Part shown: in pieces, positions 1 through 12,246 of the stretch
Numbering within the stretch: the first letter of the stretch is position 1
How the letters are laid out: each line of letters starts with the position of its first letter
Made by a program: the position numbers and the translations under genes
Source of the DNA: Gordius sp. MW1
Lineage: Eukaryota > Nematomorpha > Gordioida > Gordea > Gordiidae
NCBI GenBank assembly: GCA_964036665.1
Contig: OZ038533.1
Location: forward strand, 13,228,413 to 13,292,412
Reading direction: 5' to 3'
DNA: 64,000 nucleotides
The notes under the pieces: generated by a model
Databases searched by the model: none
What the model was told of the DNA's origin: nothing
Seen by the model: only the letters and a program-made list of their open reading frames with translations

Positions 1-1245
1 TTAATTATATCTTAAGTATCGTAGACGTTCGCTCTCTATCTTCACATACATATCGACCATTAATTGTTGGCAAAGCTCACGACAGCGTAGTGTGACGTTG
101 TCTTGACCGCGTCTAATCATCAAACGATATGCATAAAAATCCTTCGAGCTAACCTTGTTTGTTTCGGCTCCTGTAATAATGTGTATTCCAATTAATTGAA
201 AATGAGTAATCATTTTTTAATAATGAATAAAGTACCTGTTAGGGGAACTCGTTGTTTAATGTTTATGCAATATCCATCTCCTTTCCTACAAAATATTGGA
301 TATTGGAAAGCGTCATATGAACGGTGGGTATCAGCAATGAAATGAAGATTGTTATCTCTTCTTCGAATCACGATTTGGCGCAAAGCCGCACGGTCCCCAA
401 CCATGATTCCGGCGACGTCGTCAACTACAGATGCCTTGAATCTACGAATGTGCTCTCCAACTGGTGTTTTATCAGAATCGATGACAATAGCGTAATTGTC
501 ATTTAGTAATTTGGGCATGTGTGATTTAAATAATTTTAATAGTTCATTGAGCACAATCAACAGAACGTCCAGTTCGCTGACGATGCGCTGGCAAAAGGTG
601 AATCGAGGTTGTTGTAGCCGCAACGTGCATCCACGCGATTAGCGAGTGCGCGTTCGGAGTCGTCACCACCCATAAAGTAAATTTGTAAAAATTTATAAGA
701 TTCGTTTGGCATCGGCAGCAATGAACCCACTTTGTGAAAAACCTAGCCTTCTATTTTAAACGTTGAATTAAATTGTTGACCGTTTGCAGCATTATTTTGA
801 ACTATTTATGCTGCTCCTAACGATGTCATTTGGAAGCATGAATTGAATGTCAGAATTGACTTCAGAAACAGTCTAGAATCAGGATCCGTACCGATAAGTA
901 AACCGTGCAATGGTTCAGGTGGTGTTTCAGTCTCCGTTGTCAAACTTTTCCTGATGCGCAACACATCCCGGCTGACTCATTTTTAAATGAAAGTGCAAGA
1001 CAATGAGGACATACCTTGTCCATAATACTAATGACCACTTTGGAATGGGCGTAATATTTAACATCAGGCTCTGCTAGTCGAAAGAAAGAAGCCGATTTAA
1101 ATGTTCGATGTACTTGTTGGCGTTGTTGGTAATTTTCTCTACGTGTGTTGACTACAGATCGGCGGGCTTGTTTTTTTAATCGTCTTTGTTGATCTCGTTC
1201 ATCTCGTGTCTCTTGCGATTTTGAGGGAAGACATAAAAATTGCAT
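1..1245 (-). pseudogene. Decayed Helitron Rep/helicase protein, N-terminal part
   Basis: Read right to left, the minus strand matches the N-terminal half of animal Helitron replicase-helicase proteins in the usual order. A cysteine-rich CPHC...MCC block lies near 960-1020, then the PPEPLHGLLIG-like stretch (~880-920), LLPMPNESYKFLQIYFMGG (~660-720), DKTPVGEHIRRF (~440-475), THRSYDAFQYPI (~290-325) and the DFYAYRLMIR and VDMYVKIESERL blocks (~20-145). Stop codons and frame changes separate the pieces, so it is not functional. It runs off the left edge, so the HUH and helicase cores are not seen here. Family assignment is from recognised motifs, without a database search. Confidence 0.85.
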
Positions 1246-1912
1246 AATCAGGATGTAGTTTAGGGTAAATTACTAAGTAAAAAGGTCAGGTTTTTACTAA
1301 TTCAAGAATTAACTGGTATGCATTTAAATCGCTCCTCAAAATAATTTTTAAGATGATGATTTGTGAAAACCCAACATAAGGAAATTTTTACTTTCGCAGT
1401 TAGTCTAGGATAAAAAACATTGGATTTCGGGTTGGGCTTGAGCCGATATAGCAACTTTTAAGCCTCTAGTGATGTGCATTATTATAAAATTACTCTTAAG
1501 TTAATATCTGTCGTATAGATTATTTAAGCAATTCTCAAAAAGCATGGCACTAAATCATTTAAGTTTTTATAAGAAAAATTGATTAAAATATAAAATTTGC
1601 TTTTGGGAGAAGTAAATAACTAGTCATTTATTAATATTTTTATAAACCAAAACTCTCAGCAATATAAAACTTTGTTAATTTGGTAATTTTAAGAATATTA
1701 TTCGATATGAGTGATGTGAATGTGCCCATAAAAGAGTGACTTCTTTTAATTTGATTATCAATAAATCTTCAGCCAGCAATTAGAAATGTGCTATAATAGA
1801 ATCATAAACCTTAAATCGAATGATATCAAAGTTCACATGGGCGTAACCCAAAATTTGTAATAGGTGGGGGGGGGGGCAAAAAAGATGTAAGTTTAAAATT
1901 TTTTATAGAATA
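1246..1912. other. AT-rich spacer with a dispersed-repeat fragment
   Basis: No coding potential is visible. At about 1838-1885 there is a short piece of a dispersed repeat (CATGGGCGTAACCCA followed by a G-run). Similar pieces, with the core GCGTAGCCAGG, occur near 9330 (inverted), 13935, 48495 and 49210. Confidence 0.5.
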
Positions 1913-2479
1913 CTAGCTGTGCCCGGCCAAGCGTTGCTTTGCCTTAGTTCTTATTTAGCTAATAATTGGTACCTATCAATAGGAAATATATGAAAAAATT
2001 TGGGTCAGTTGAAAGAGAGTTTATGATGTGAAAATATATATATTGTTATGTTATGCAAATAAATGCTAACCTAATAGGAAAAGGCATATTTATTATTAAT
2101 TAAATAGATTAATAACAGTTTTAAATATTTATTAGGTAGCGATGTTTAGCGATAATATACAAACTAGGGTGACAAAAATGTTTATAAACCACTAATATAC
2201 AAAAATTAATGATGATGGTTGATAAAGCAGAGAAAGATTTTAGTACGATTGTCATAGCCTAAGATCTACAGTAGTAAAATGAAGAGATAGTAGAAAAGCA
2301 CCTTGAAATTTGGTTTATGAAGTTTTCTACAATCGACTCAAACCCCTGAAGTAAACACCCAAAAGTGTGTGAATGGCCTCCTGTCCGAGTGCCTCTTAAA
2401 GTCTCTCATTAATGGCGCTTCGGCAGAAGAACTTCCAGCGTTTAGGAGTTTAGCTCCACGCTTAGGTCACAAATAGCCT

Positions 2480-3040
2480 GAAGCTTCCCCAAGTCGTAAC
2501 CTCGGTCTACTCTTATCCAACAACGATATTCGCATTGATGTAGGCCTAAGATTAGGATAAAATATAGTTGCTGAACAAATTTATTCACTTTGCAGTAACC
2601 TAAAATCGAATAGCCATCATGACTTACACTGTAATCGCAACAAAGCCCGGTATCATTGACATACCGCGGTTAACAAACTCATAACCATTTTACCAAAGCT
2701 GGTATCCCCTCTAATCTTAACCCACAGGCCTCTGTGAAGATAGCAAATGACCCGATGGCCAGAGCTTGGGAAAAAGGACTCATTTTAGCATGGGACTATA
2801 CATGTACTGACGTATTTGACCCATCTTATACAAAGATCCCCTGTCTTCAGCCGAGTCTCGGAAATTTGTAATTACTCTTAAATTAACAATACTATAACTT
2901 TTTGTCCCATTGCGACAACGACCTTAGCAACCTTTGGCCTCCAAGCCTTACGAATTATTAAAAAACTAGGGAAACAAATCTCTTTACTATCCCATGATAA
3001 TCGCAAATCGTTTTTATAAGACAGAAAATCGGCATAACTA
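2480..3040 (+). pseudogene. Remnant of a reverse-transcriptase-linked C-terminal region
   Basis: Across frames the plus strand gives LLLSNNDIRIDVGLRLG (~2505-2560), a decayed Cys/His segment and WEKGLILAWDYTCTDVFDPSY (first 20 residues at ~2769-2835). The same order is seen at 32340-32910. I recognise this as the region found downstream of the reverse transcriptase in many metazoan retroelements, but cannot name the lineage. Several stops and frameshifts show it is dead. It occupies the place where the Helitron helicase core should be, so it is a later insertion or a replacement there. Confidence 0.55.
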
Positions 3041-3224
3041 GCTGTAAATATAATTCAATAGCAATAGCGGAATGTTTTCCAGATATTTATAATTCTTAAC
3101 TTTTTATTAATCGTATCTTCACACAATTTGTATTCAAAAGTATGATTAGTATTTGGTTGAAATTAGAATTGACTCGAAATAATACAAATTTCCGCGATTA
3201 TAGTGAAAGCAAAAAGTTATATAT

Positions 3225-4118
3225 GATAAAAAAATTAACAGAAAGCAAAATCTGATCGTAAATGGCTTTTTGTTACAGAATTAGCTTTGGAACATTAGAT
3301 CACACATAAGACCAAAGATCACGCTAGATGTAACTTTGTTCACGATGTAAGACTACTCCAAATAGAGCAGCAGCAGATCGATTTGGTGCAGGCATACCCA
3401 AATGAGTCAAAACTTTGTTTCAATTTCTAAGCATAATTAATGTTTCGTTGTAGTGTTTTTGCAATTGATCCATGATGACTATTCCGGTAAATAATATCCT
3501 GTCATGTATGCTTTAAATTTATTCCATAAATTGGTGGGACATGGAGAACAGGAACTAAGTCCTTCATACCAATGATTATAATGCTCTAATAAATGCAGGG
3601 CTTGGCATGGACTGCTGAAAGTGGAATGTGCAACGCCGGTGACCACTTCTAACTGCTGGAAAAATGTTGGGTCAGGGATGTTATGCGAAGAAAGAAACAC
3701 TCATCTTGATTGAGATGAATAGAGTATAGTTGGCCTATCGCATGCTGCGCGAATTCCATGTGCAAGACTTAGGCACTTTGCAATATTGCAGCTTTTGCGC
3801 AAAATCATCGTGTTGATATAGCCTGCAAAACGCAGTTATCATTGTATCTGGAAAATTTAAGGCTAGTTTGTTGACATTTGCATATGTAAAATAAACGCGT
3901 TGCCCATTTTCTAGATGTACAGATAAGGAAACCATAGCAGGACTGCGTAGCGCATAGGAAAGGATAGAATACGCCATATAGCTTTTAGCTGCTTATATAT
4001 CTTCCAGCCTGATACTAAGCGATTTTACCGGAAGACTCGCTATATACGCAGTGATATCTGGTTAAACGGTAAAGACTGTCATACCACTACCTTTGTTAAC
4101 TGAATTACAATATTGAAC
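3225..4118 (-). pseudogene. Helitron region between Rep and helicase, plus start of helicase
   Basis: From 4118 leftward the minus strand reads CNSVNKGSGMTVF, then HLENGQRVYFT (~3890), VTGVAHSTF...LLEHYNHW (~3560-3640) and LGMPAPNRS followed by SNVPKL and KAIYDQ (~3245-3410). All are in the order of Helitron proteins just before the SF1 helicase motifs. The frame is interrupted by stops, and the sequence ends before the expected GGTGKT loop. The left end abuts retroelement debris. The right end joins the Rep part across the LTR element at 4119-6298. Confidence 0.8.
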
Positions 4119-4519
4119 TGTAAGATAGTGATAAAAAGAATAAGAAAGGTATATCTTTACAATTAATTATTAATGTTAGAAAAGGTAAAAGAATTAAGTT
4201 TTAACAAGTATCATGTTATTGGATATTTTACTTACCTTAACTTTTATTTATTATTATGTGATAAAAAGAATTTATTCTCCCATTCTCCTAGAATCGCGCG
4301 AATATATAATAATTATGGATAATTTTAGAAACGAGAAAAAACTACATCATATGTTATGTTGTGAACAAAAGATTATAATTGACCAATGAAAACGCGCGTA
4401 TGGATATCTACATCTACACGTGATGTATATCTACGCGTCTGGATATAGATCCGAGTTAAAATGCGTAAGAGCAATGGGGAAGAGATATAAGCAACTGTTA
4501 TTCGTGTAGGACTACAACA
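4119..4519. repeat. LTR, left copy
   Basis: This 401-bp direct repeat partner of 5896-6298 has TG...CA ends. The two copies differ by scattered substitutions and indels, so the insertion is not recent. Confidence 0.7.
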
Positions 4520-4874
4520 CCATACCCTTCACGATAACTTCCTCCGACCCGATTGTTGACTTCTAGACACGGTCATCGGATTTAAGTTGTTGACCGTTGT
4601 TCATTGTTCGGACGTACGAATCCATTTGTATTGAACGTCTCCAGGGTCGTTTTTTCTGATTCGGCCTTCCGATTTGATTTCGTCGTTGGCCGTAAAAATT
4701 GAAACGCACCATACCCTTCAAGCTTGCTAGGGGGAGAGCGTTTTGGCCAGAGCATCTGAGCGTCGTTGGGTTCGGGATAGGATACTTCACCCAGTTTAAT
4801 TTTCTTTAACGTAACTCAAAGTAATTTCTTTGACAACCCAAACTAGTCTTTTTGATGATTTTTCCCCGAAAGAG

Positions 4875-5532
4875 CGAGACAGACACATCTTCGCCACTCT
4901 AAGTCGTTCAGGCTTAAGGTGACGTCGCTATACCACATATCAGCTATCGGCGCCGACATAGGTACCAGCAATATCATAAAATGTAACAAACTGTCATCAG
5001 GCGTATCTCGCATAAAATGCAACTCCGCCTACCATAATCACCTGAGAGCCATGAACTCCATAACGGTAACCTTGGACCTGACAACGATGGTATTAACTTC
5101 CCTTCGCACATACGAGGTAATTAACTCCAACAAATTAATCAATCATGCGCAGGGGCAATTTGCCCACCCAGAAAACCTGACCTCATCAAACCTAATATAA
5201 AGGTGATAGGGCATAGGCCAAAAAAACAGGTCATAACAGGCATTAAGCCTCCGAATTAATTAAACACGTCCGTAGACGTCGCACCCGTAGGCGCCACACC
5301 CGAAAGTGTACCGACGATTTACGTCGAAAAACTAATTAATTCGCTTCTGGGTATACGTGCGCTCATGCATATCCGAAACCTCGTTTTACACGTTAAATAC
5401 CACCGCGTCATCTTGTCCACCAGCAGGTACCGACAGAATTTTCCAGAACTGCAATAGCGTTCTACAGCACCGGAATTACATACTCTCGGCGCTCTATTTC
5501 GCACTGTCAGATACCAGCTGATCAATCAAGGA
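4875..5532 (+). other. Stop-poor, GC-richer segment of unknown origin inside the LTR element
   Basis: This is less AT-rich than its surroundings. On the plus strand one frame is open from before 4875 to 5200 (including the stretch HISAIGADIGTSNIIKC). After a one-base shift another frame runs to 5532 (including HIRNLVLHVKYHRVI), with single stops near 5257 and 5455. The minus strand is also fairly open here. I do not recognise a family, so it may be a decayed gag-like or captured gene. The strand is uncertain. Confidence 0.35.
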
Positions 5533-5895
5533 CAATGACGGATAGCGATTGACGGTCACATGCGCGTCAATCATATTTAAAAAATATTAAATAAATTCCA
5601 TGCGAAAAAAGCAAAAGCGAAAAAATTTGAAGGAATAAAACATGCATTATAAAAAATGATTACCTTCGCGCGATTCTATTGGGACTTAAGTACTAATTAT
5701 AAAATTTCAAACTACCAAACTCATTTCATTAAATCACATATTACCCCAAAATTTACGTTTAAATTTAAATTTCAAAATACCAAACTCATTAACAATTATC
5801 ATCTTTCTTTTAAAAGTTTTAAGACCTAATTTATTTACTTATTTTAGTATCAAACATAAGATTAAAATTAAGTATCGGTTTTCCGCTATCACCAT

Positions 5896-6298
5896 TGTAA
5901 GAAAGTGATAAAAAGAATAAGAAAAGTATCTCTTTAAATTAATTATTAATGTTAGAAAAGGTAAAAGAATTAAGTTTTAACAATTATCATGTTATTGGAT
6001 ATTTTACTTACCTTAACTTTAATTTATGTTTTATGAACTTATTTCAATAATAATTAATCCCAAGTAACCGCGCGAATTAGTGAAGCGAAATTATTTATAT
6101 CTAAAATGAAAAGGGAAAAACTACATCTTATGTTATGTTGTGAACAAAAGATTATAATTGACCAATGAAAACGCGCGTATGGATATCTACATCTACACGT
6201 GATGTATATCTACGCGTCTGGATATAGATCCGAGTTAAAATGCGTAAGAGCAATGGGGAAGAGATATAAGCAACTGTTATTCGTGTAGGACTACAACA
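5896..6298. repeat. LTR, right copy
   Basis: This direct repeat partner of 4119-4519 is directly followed by the TGAAC target duplication and then by Helitron Rep coding sequence. Confidence 0.7.
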
Positions 6299-6845
6299 TG
6301 AACATTGATGTGTGCTTTGCATAATTTTGATAGCAGAGGACAATATGGAATAGCCCAGCGGTTACCCCCCGACGCGAAGTTTAGTGGGTACCATGTTACC
6401 ACAATCTTTTGTTGATCTTCTTTTGTACAAATGATATCCATTACTGCCGGTAATTGTGTTGCATACCAAGCATCGAGGATATCGCTTTATGCCTTTATCA
6501 TATATCAAGCATCCATTTTTTTGTAAATAAGATCAGGTATTTCAGCACATATTAGATCGTCGATTTCGTTTGAAGGTGATCTAGTTAAATAGCCATATGT
6601 GTATATGGGCACGCCGTAAACCTCTCTTTGCCATTCCTCAGAGTACATCCATCAACGTACAGAGCCAAAGACCTTATGATTAACAATGAGATTAATCATT
6701 AATTTAAGTTTCTGGCGGCAAACACGTGCTGGGATGTCATGCCTATCGACTGGCAATTGGCCATGAAATAAAAGCTCATGTGCTTTGCGCCAATTAGAAT
6801 TGCATGTAAATGTAATGAATAGGTCGGGATCATAGCATCGCAACT
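6299..6845 (-). pseudogene. Helitron Rep (HUH) domain, broken
   Basis: The minus strand starts with YDPDLFITFTCN...RVCRQKLKLMINL...KVFGSVR (6652-6843). After a stop and a frame change it continues with an EEWQR block, GLRRAHIHIWLF (~6586-6622) and AHINV at the LTR-element junction. These are the conserved Rep blocks of animal Helitrons. The catalytic two-histidine motif, normally within GLPHAHILIWL, is altered here because the first histidine is arginine. With the frame breaks this makes it a pseudogene. Confidence 0.8.
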
Positions 6846-7442
6846 TGTGTCAAAGCATCGTTTCACCTATGCAGCATAATATCTCTTGATTCAAATTACC
6901 CCAACTATAACAATTGAGACTTCGTTTATAATTGGAATATTACATCTTCTATTGTCTGCATTTATCATCTTAACGTTAAAGTAATGTTTATGAACTTGTA
7001 TACCAAACTTTGTAAATACGAAAAAAAGAACGAAACGTGAGAATGTTTGCAAAAGCGTGCGTTATTCTTATTTAAGAAAATGGTGATGTTTTAGGGCATC
7101 AAGAATATTTATTTGTCATAGGCTTCAATATTGTAGAAAAAAGGGGCGTAGTTAAGTAAAAAATTGAGACACAAACGACATAGCAATCGTGAAAAAGCTT
7201 TGTAAGGCAATAAATAGCACCATAATGATAAATAAGTATAAAACGTTGTATCTATCGTCCGCTAGATAGCTGTAAGCACTTCCAAAAAACAGGGTTATAG
7301 CTGTCGCAGGTCGATAAAAAGTATATATAAACCATATAAGAGGCTGAGTAATGATCTGGTCAGGTTTGGTGGCACTAGGTCGAGAACTTTAGGAGTTATT
7401 AGAGGACAAAGAAAACGGAGTTACATTTTTTATATATATAGA

Positions 7443-7787
7443 TTTTTTTGCTTTCCTATTAATCTCTGATTTTACCCAAATAAAAACTCAACATCGATAA
7501 TATAGACAAATATAAATATTTAGATGTTTTTAATTTGAATTATAAAAATTATTTAAAAATTATTTCAAAAGCTATCTTTATAGGATTTTCGGCGATCTGT
7601 CTGATTACTTTAGACTTTTAGTCTTTTTTTTACAATTTTCAGTGAATACCCATATAACACAACCATTCAACCTATTTTCCGTCACCATACTACTCACATA
7701 ATTTTACTTTTTAATAAAAACATAATTTGCATGATTTTTGCAAAAACTTTTCTAATGTCCATATAATTCAAATTTGGTGGTAGGAAC
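7443..7787. other. AT-rich spacer
   Basis: No gene or repeat boundary is visible, only AT-rich sequence between the Helitron and the hAT insertion. Confidence 0.4.
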
Positions 7788-7795
7788 GCAACTAG
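7788..7795. repeat. hAT-1a target site duplication, left
   Basis: GCAACTAG here is repeated exactly at 9083-9090, on the other side of the element. Confidence 0.9.
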
Positions 7796-9082
7796 CAGGG
7801 TTTCTTTCAGGGGGGAGCCCCGGGGGGTATTCACCCCCCGGGCAATTTCAAATGCCCCCCCATGAACTCAAGTTCCATCATAAAGTCATAAATTATATTA
7901 ATAGAATAGGCTAAAATTAAAATTCAATAAATAATTTTAATTTGTTGATGAAAAAAATATAAAATTGGCGAAATTAAATTTTTTTACAAATCAGGTGGAA
8001 ATCATTCATAGACATCATTTTTTAACATCTGTGAACCCTAATTTACAATCTTGAAAGTTACAAATTATCTTTAATTAAAAAATTTTAATAGGTAAATAAA
8101 CATAAATATTAGCTTTTAAAATTATTAAAACAATATCTTTTTTACTTATAAACTTAAAAAGAATTATTATTAATAATAGATTCTATTGTTTGTTTTTTAT
8201 TGATATAATATGCTTATTTTGAATTGCAGCTGTCTGGTAAATATAAAAGTACTCTTTTGCATTACTTTAGAAAAAAGGAAAAGCCTAATAAAAGATGGTA
8301 AATATGATTCAATTTGGAATAATTTTAATTATGTATGGGTATTTGTGTTTATATAAAATAAGACATGAATATTTGTTTGTAATAGAGATGGGACTGAATT
8401 AAAAAAACTCTTGTTTTATCCCTTACTATGGGAAATTATGGTAATTATTTATAAGCATTAGATATTTTAAATATATATAAGTTAAAGGCAGATATTATTC
8501 TGCTTCCAGCAATGAAATTCACATGAACTCTGAAAGAGGCAAGAAAGATTTTGGTTTTAATATAGAAGTATTATATATATTTTCATGTTTTAGGTCAAGA
8601 TGAAAATTGTAATTATGCTGCAGTGGGGAAAACTGTCTCTTTTTTTCTTATGATAAAAATGCTGGTAATTAAAATTATGCAAGTTGTTTTTATTTTATCA
8701 ATATATATTGATAAAGATGAGTGTATTGGCAGCTATACTAATTGCTCAGTCTCTGAAAGTGAAAAACATGGGCAAAATTTAAAACTTAAACCATCATATA
8801 AATTTATGATTTCATGGACATCTAAATATAAATGGCTAATTTTTGACGAAGCCTTAGGTGGGGCTTTATGCTCTGTCTGTTCTCTTTAAAACATACTTTC
8901 TTAAAAGAACACTTGCCCGTTAAAATATTACATGTATTTATTTAATGATTATGCATGTATGTATCTATTTATATATCACTTATATCACCAATAAAAATCA
9001 GTAAATATTATACAAAATGGTTTAGCAATTAAAAAAATACCCCCCCCCCCCCCCCGGAGCATTTTTTCTGAAAGAAACCCTG
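7796..9082 (+). mobile_element. hAT-family DNA transposon, internally deleted (hAT-1a)
   Basis: The element has terminal inverted repeats CAGGGTTTCTTTCAG and CTGAAAGAAACCCTG and a perfect 8-bp target duplication, the hAT signature. It is 1287 bp, too short for a full transposase of ~600 codons. It keeps only an N-terminal zinc-finger-like fragment. Homopolymer G and C runs lie just inside both ends. An inverted relative of similar length lies at 59991-61323. Confidence 0.85.
8623..8889 (+). pseudogene. Zinc-finger-like N-terminal remnant of a hAT transposase
   Basis: The open frame includes KPSYKFMISWTSKYKWLIFD followed by EALGGALCSVCS. This resembles the TTF/zinc-finger start of hAT transposases, in which an aromatic-rich strand is followed by a CxxC pair. 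The near-identical frame in hAT-1b (60151-60495, minus) supports shared descent. No dimerisation or DDE catalytic region follows, so it is only a fragment. The upstream part of the frame is probably an intron or other non-coding sequence. Confidence 0.5.
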
Positions 9083-9090
9083 GCAACTAG

Positions 9091-10116
9091 TAATCTAATA
9101 TTGATATTGAATTGTAATAATAATATTTAAATTACCGTGTAAATTTGCTAATAACTTCCTATATCAATTAATGTCAAGTTTACTGGGGGGGGGGGGGGGG
9201 GGAGAGGGGGAAGGGGGGGAGGGGGGGATAAGGCAAAAATATTTAATTTTAAAAGCTATTTGTTAAAAAAATTCTTCCATCATTTATGGGAAGGGGCAGC
9301 GTTTTCCTCTCCCCCCCCCCGGCTACGCTCATGTCAATAGTATTCTCCTACATTTAACACCTTAAATGTGTTATACAATATAAATCAGAGGTCAGATTAG
9401 TTTGGAATTTTATGCCCGAACCCGGCCCGGTTTAATTTTTTAACCTCGTTGCCCGCCCGAACCATTCTAGGTGTCTGCCTGAACCCGCCCGAAGCATTAG
9501 AGCTGCCCGACATGCCCGGTCCGTTATATTAAATTAGCCTGTTAGGCCCGCAATTTTGCGGTCTCAAATTCCTTCAATCACTATTAAAAAATATGCATTA
9601 AATTAATGGTATATTTAATAAAACAAATATAGCAATATTTTATTATCCCGGACAAAATCTAATTTCATATTATTTAAATGTCGAATGATTTTTCCAAATG
9701 TAACTTTTGATCTTTAATTTTAATCCAAATAGGTCAAAAAACGTAGTATTTGGTCTTTGTAAAAAATTTAACCAGAGTTTCTTTAAAATATTGTTACTGG
9801 CAAAACAGCTCTAGGTCATAATATTTTAATATATTAATTGCTAATGCATTTAGGTACAACTAGAACGTTTACAAATCATATAACAACAAAATATTCATCA
9901 AATGCACCTGATGTCCCTGAAAAATATTTATGTAGCAATTCTTTAATTAAGTTTAAAGTATACATATTTTATAAATAATCTTACAATAAACAAAATTTTA
10001 CTCCCCTTTTGGGAACCCGTTTAAGCCCCTACCCTATAAAGAAACTTTTTAATAAATAAGATTAGTTCAATTAGTCAATCTGTGCTCTTATAACTTACTT
10101 TTTTTTATAAAAACAT
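9091..10116. repeat. Spacer with G/C homopolymers and a GCCCGA-rich patch
   Basis: Long G runs lie at 9184-9228 and a C run at ~9311-9321. The C run leads into an inverted copy of the GCGTAGCC dispersed repeat at ~9321-9335. At 9412-9556 a patch is rich in GCCCGA/CCCGCCCGA, like the sub-terminal repeats of some DNA transposons. No coding sequence is seen. Confidence 0.45.
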
Positions 10117-10514
10117 CTAGCTGTGCCCGGCCAAGCGTTGCTTTGGCTTAGTCCTTAAACAGCTAAATAGATGGCATGAATCAATAGAACATATATGAGA
10201 AAATTTTGAGTCATCTGTAGGAGAGTTTATGATTCAAAATAATGCTATGTTATTGAAATAAATATTATTTAATTTAATAATATGAAAAGGCATATTTATC
10301 AATAATTTAATAAATCTGTAACAGTTTAAAATACTTATAAGGTATTTGTTAATTTTATAGGTTAAAATGTGAGGTGATAACGATAAAATGCATAATTGGG
10401 TGACAAAAAGTACTACGGGTGTATAAAACCCGATGATAATGTATAAAATTTAAATAGTTTGTTAAACCCCAATAATTTTGACCGAATAATGTAACATTTT
10501 TATTATACTTTTAA

Positions 10515-11346
10515 ATATCTAATTCGAGAAAACTTCAGCCTTGTATGTATGACGTCATTACTGTATATGATGCTATAAATGAAACTGGTCGGGAAATGTC
10601 CGATATTTTTAAAACGAAAAGGTATTTTAGGAATTTAAAAAAGCTAATTTACCCCTGGCCGCCCTGGTCATCTACGGCTAAAATTTCGCGCGAATCGGGC
10701 AGGTAGTTTCAGAATTTTGCCTTTTTTTAAAACTAAAAGGTATTTTAGGATTCTGCAAAAGCTATATTACCCCTGGCCGCCCTGGGAACCTACGGGTAAA
10801 GTTTCGCGCGAATCGGGCCGGTAGTTTCAGAATTTAGCCCTTATCCACATACATACATACATACATACATACATACATACATACATACATACATACATAC
10901 ATACATACATACATACATACATACATACATACATACATACATACATACATACATACATACATACATACATACGTACATACATACATACATATACTTTACT
11001 TTATATATATTACTTTTAAATATCTAATTCGAGAAATCTTCAGCCTTGTATGTATGACGTCATTATTGTATATGATGCTATAAATGAAACTGCTGGCCGG
11101 GTAATGTCCGCTTTTTAAAACGAAAAGGTATTTTAGAAATCTGAAAAAGCTATTTTACCCCTGGCCGCCCTGGGCATCTACGGCTAAATTTTCACGCGAA
11201 TCGGGCCGGTAGTTTCAGAGTTTAGCTCTTTTTTAAAACTAAAAGGAATTTTAAGATTCTGCAAAAGCTATTTTACCCCTGGCCGCCCTGGGAACCTACG
11301 GGTAAAATTTCGCGCGAGTCGGGCCAGTAGTTTTAGAATTTAGCCC
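10515..11346. repeat. Duplicated block with four ~115-bp units
   Basis: A ~90-bp lead (TTCAGCCTTGTATGTATGAC core) followed by two ~115-bp units occurs twice (10515-10850 and 11010-11346). The units contain CCCCTGGCCGCCCTGG and TTCGCGCGAATCGGGC, and a short ATAC array separates the two blocks. It looks like a segmental duplication inside the Helitron-like element. Confidence 0.7.
10852..10991. repeat. ATAC microsatellite, short array
   Basis: About 35 tandem CATA units with a single G substitution near 10973. Confidence 0.95.
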
Positions 11347-11347
<1 letters not shown>

Positions 11348-11377
<30 letters not shown>

Positions 11378-12246
11378 CATACATAAATACATACATACAT
11401 ACATACATACATACATACATACATACATACATACATACATACATACATACATACATACATACATACATACATACATACATACATACATACATACATACAT
11501 ACATACATACATACATACATACATACATACATACATACATACATACATACATACATACATACATACATACATACATACATACATACATACATACATACAT
11601 ACATACATACATACATACATACATACATACATACATACATACATACATACATACATACATACATACATACATACATACATACATACATACATACATACAT
11701 ACATACATACATACATACATACATACATACATACATACATACATACATACATACATACATACATACATACATACATACATACATACATACATACATACAT
11801 ACATACATACATACATACATACATACATACATACATACATACATACATACATACATACATACATACATACATACATACATACATACATACATACATACAT
11901 ACATACATACATACATACATACATACATACATACATACATACATACATACATACATACATACATACATACATACATACATACATACATACATACATACAT
12001 ACATACATACATACATACATACATACATACATACATACATACATACATACATACATACATACATACATACATACATACATACATACATACATACATACAT
12101 ACATACATACATACATACATACATACATACATACATACATACATACATACATACATACATACATACATACATACATACATACATACATACATACATACAT
12201 ACATACATACATACATACATACATACATACATACATACATACATAC
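11348..12246. repeat. ATAC microsatellite, ~900 bp
   Basis: Roughly 225 tandem tetranucleotide units run almost uninterrupted; one substitution near 11386 is visible. The minus strand is open in all frames as a Met-Tyr-Val-Cys repeat. That is a by-product of the repeat, not a protein gene. Confidence 0.98.

Larger units (their letters stand above)
4119..6298. mobile_element. Short LTR retroelement inserted in the Helitron coding region
   Basis: Two ~400-bp direct repeats (4119-4519 and 5896-6298), each starting TGTAAGA and ending CTACAACA, bound a 1.38-kb interior. A 5-bp target duplication TGAAC flanks the whole (4114-4118 and 6299-6303). Removing the insert and one TGAAC restores a Helitron reading frame ...HINVQYCNS... 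across the junction. On the minus strand a TGGTGATAGCGG primer-site-like sequence follows one LTR and GAAGGGTATGG precedes the other, so the element probably reads right to left. No protease, RT or integrase is recognisable; it is likely non-autonomous. Confidence 0.75.
1913..7442 (-). mobile_element. Helitron with recognisable TC...CTAG termini
   Basis: On the minus strand the element starts with TCTATATATATAAA at 7442 and ends at 1913 in ...GCCGGGCACAGCTAG, a GC-rich near-palindrome just before CTAG. It sits between A (1912) and T (7443) on the plus strand, the expected A^T Helitron target with no duplication. The last ~350 bp at the 3' end are shared with the element at 10117-12267. Inside are a broken Rep domain (6300-6845) and a broken helicase N-terminal part (3225-4118). 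The coding region is interrupted by an LTR element (4119-6298). The helicase core with the ATP-binding loop is missing, and a plus-strand retroelement remnant lies there instead. It is therefore a dead copy. Confidence 0.75.
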
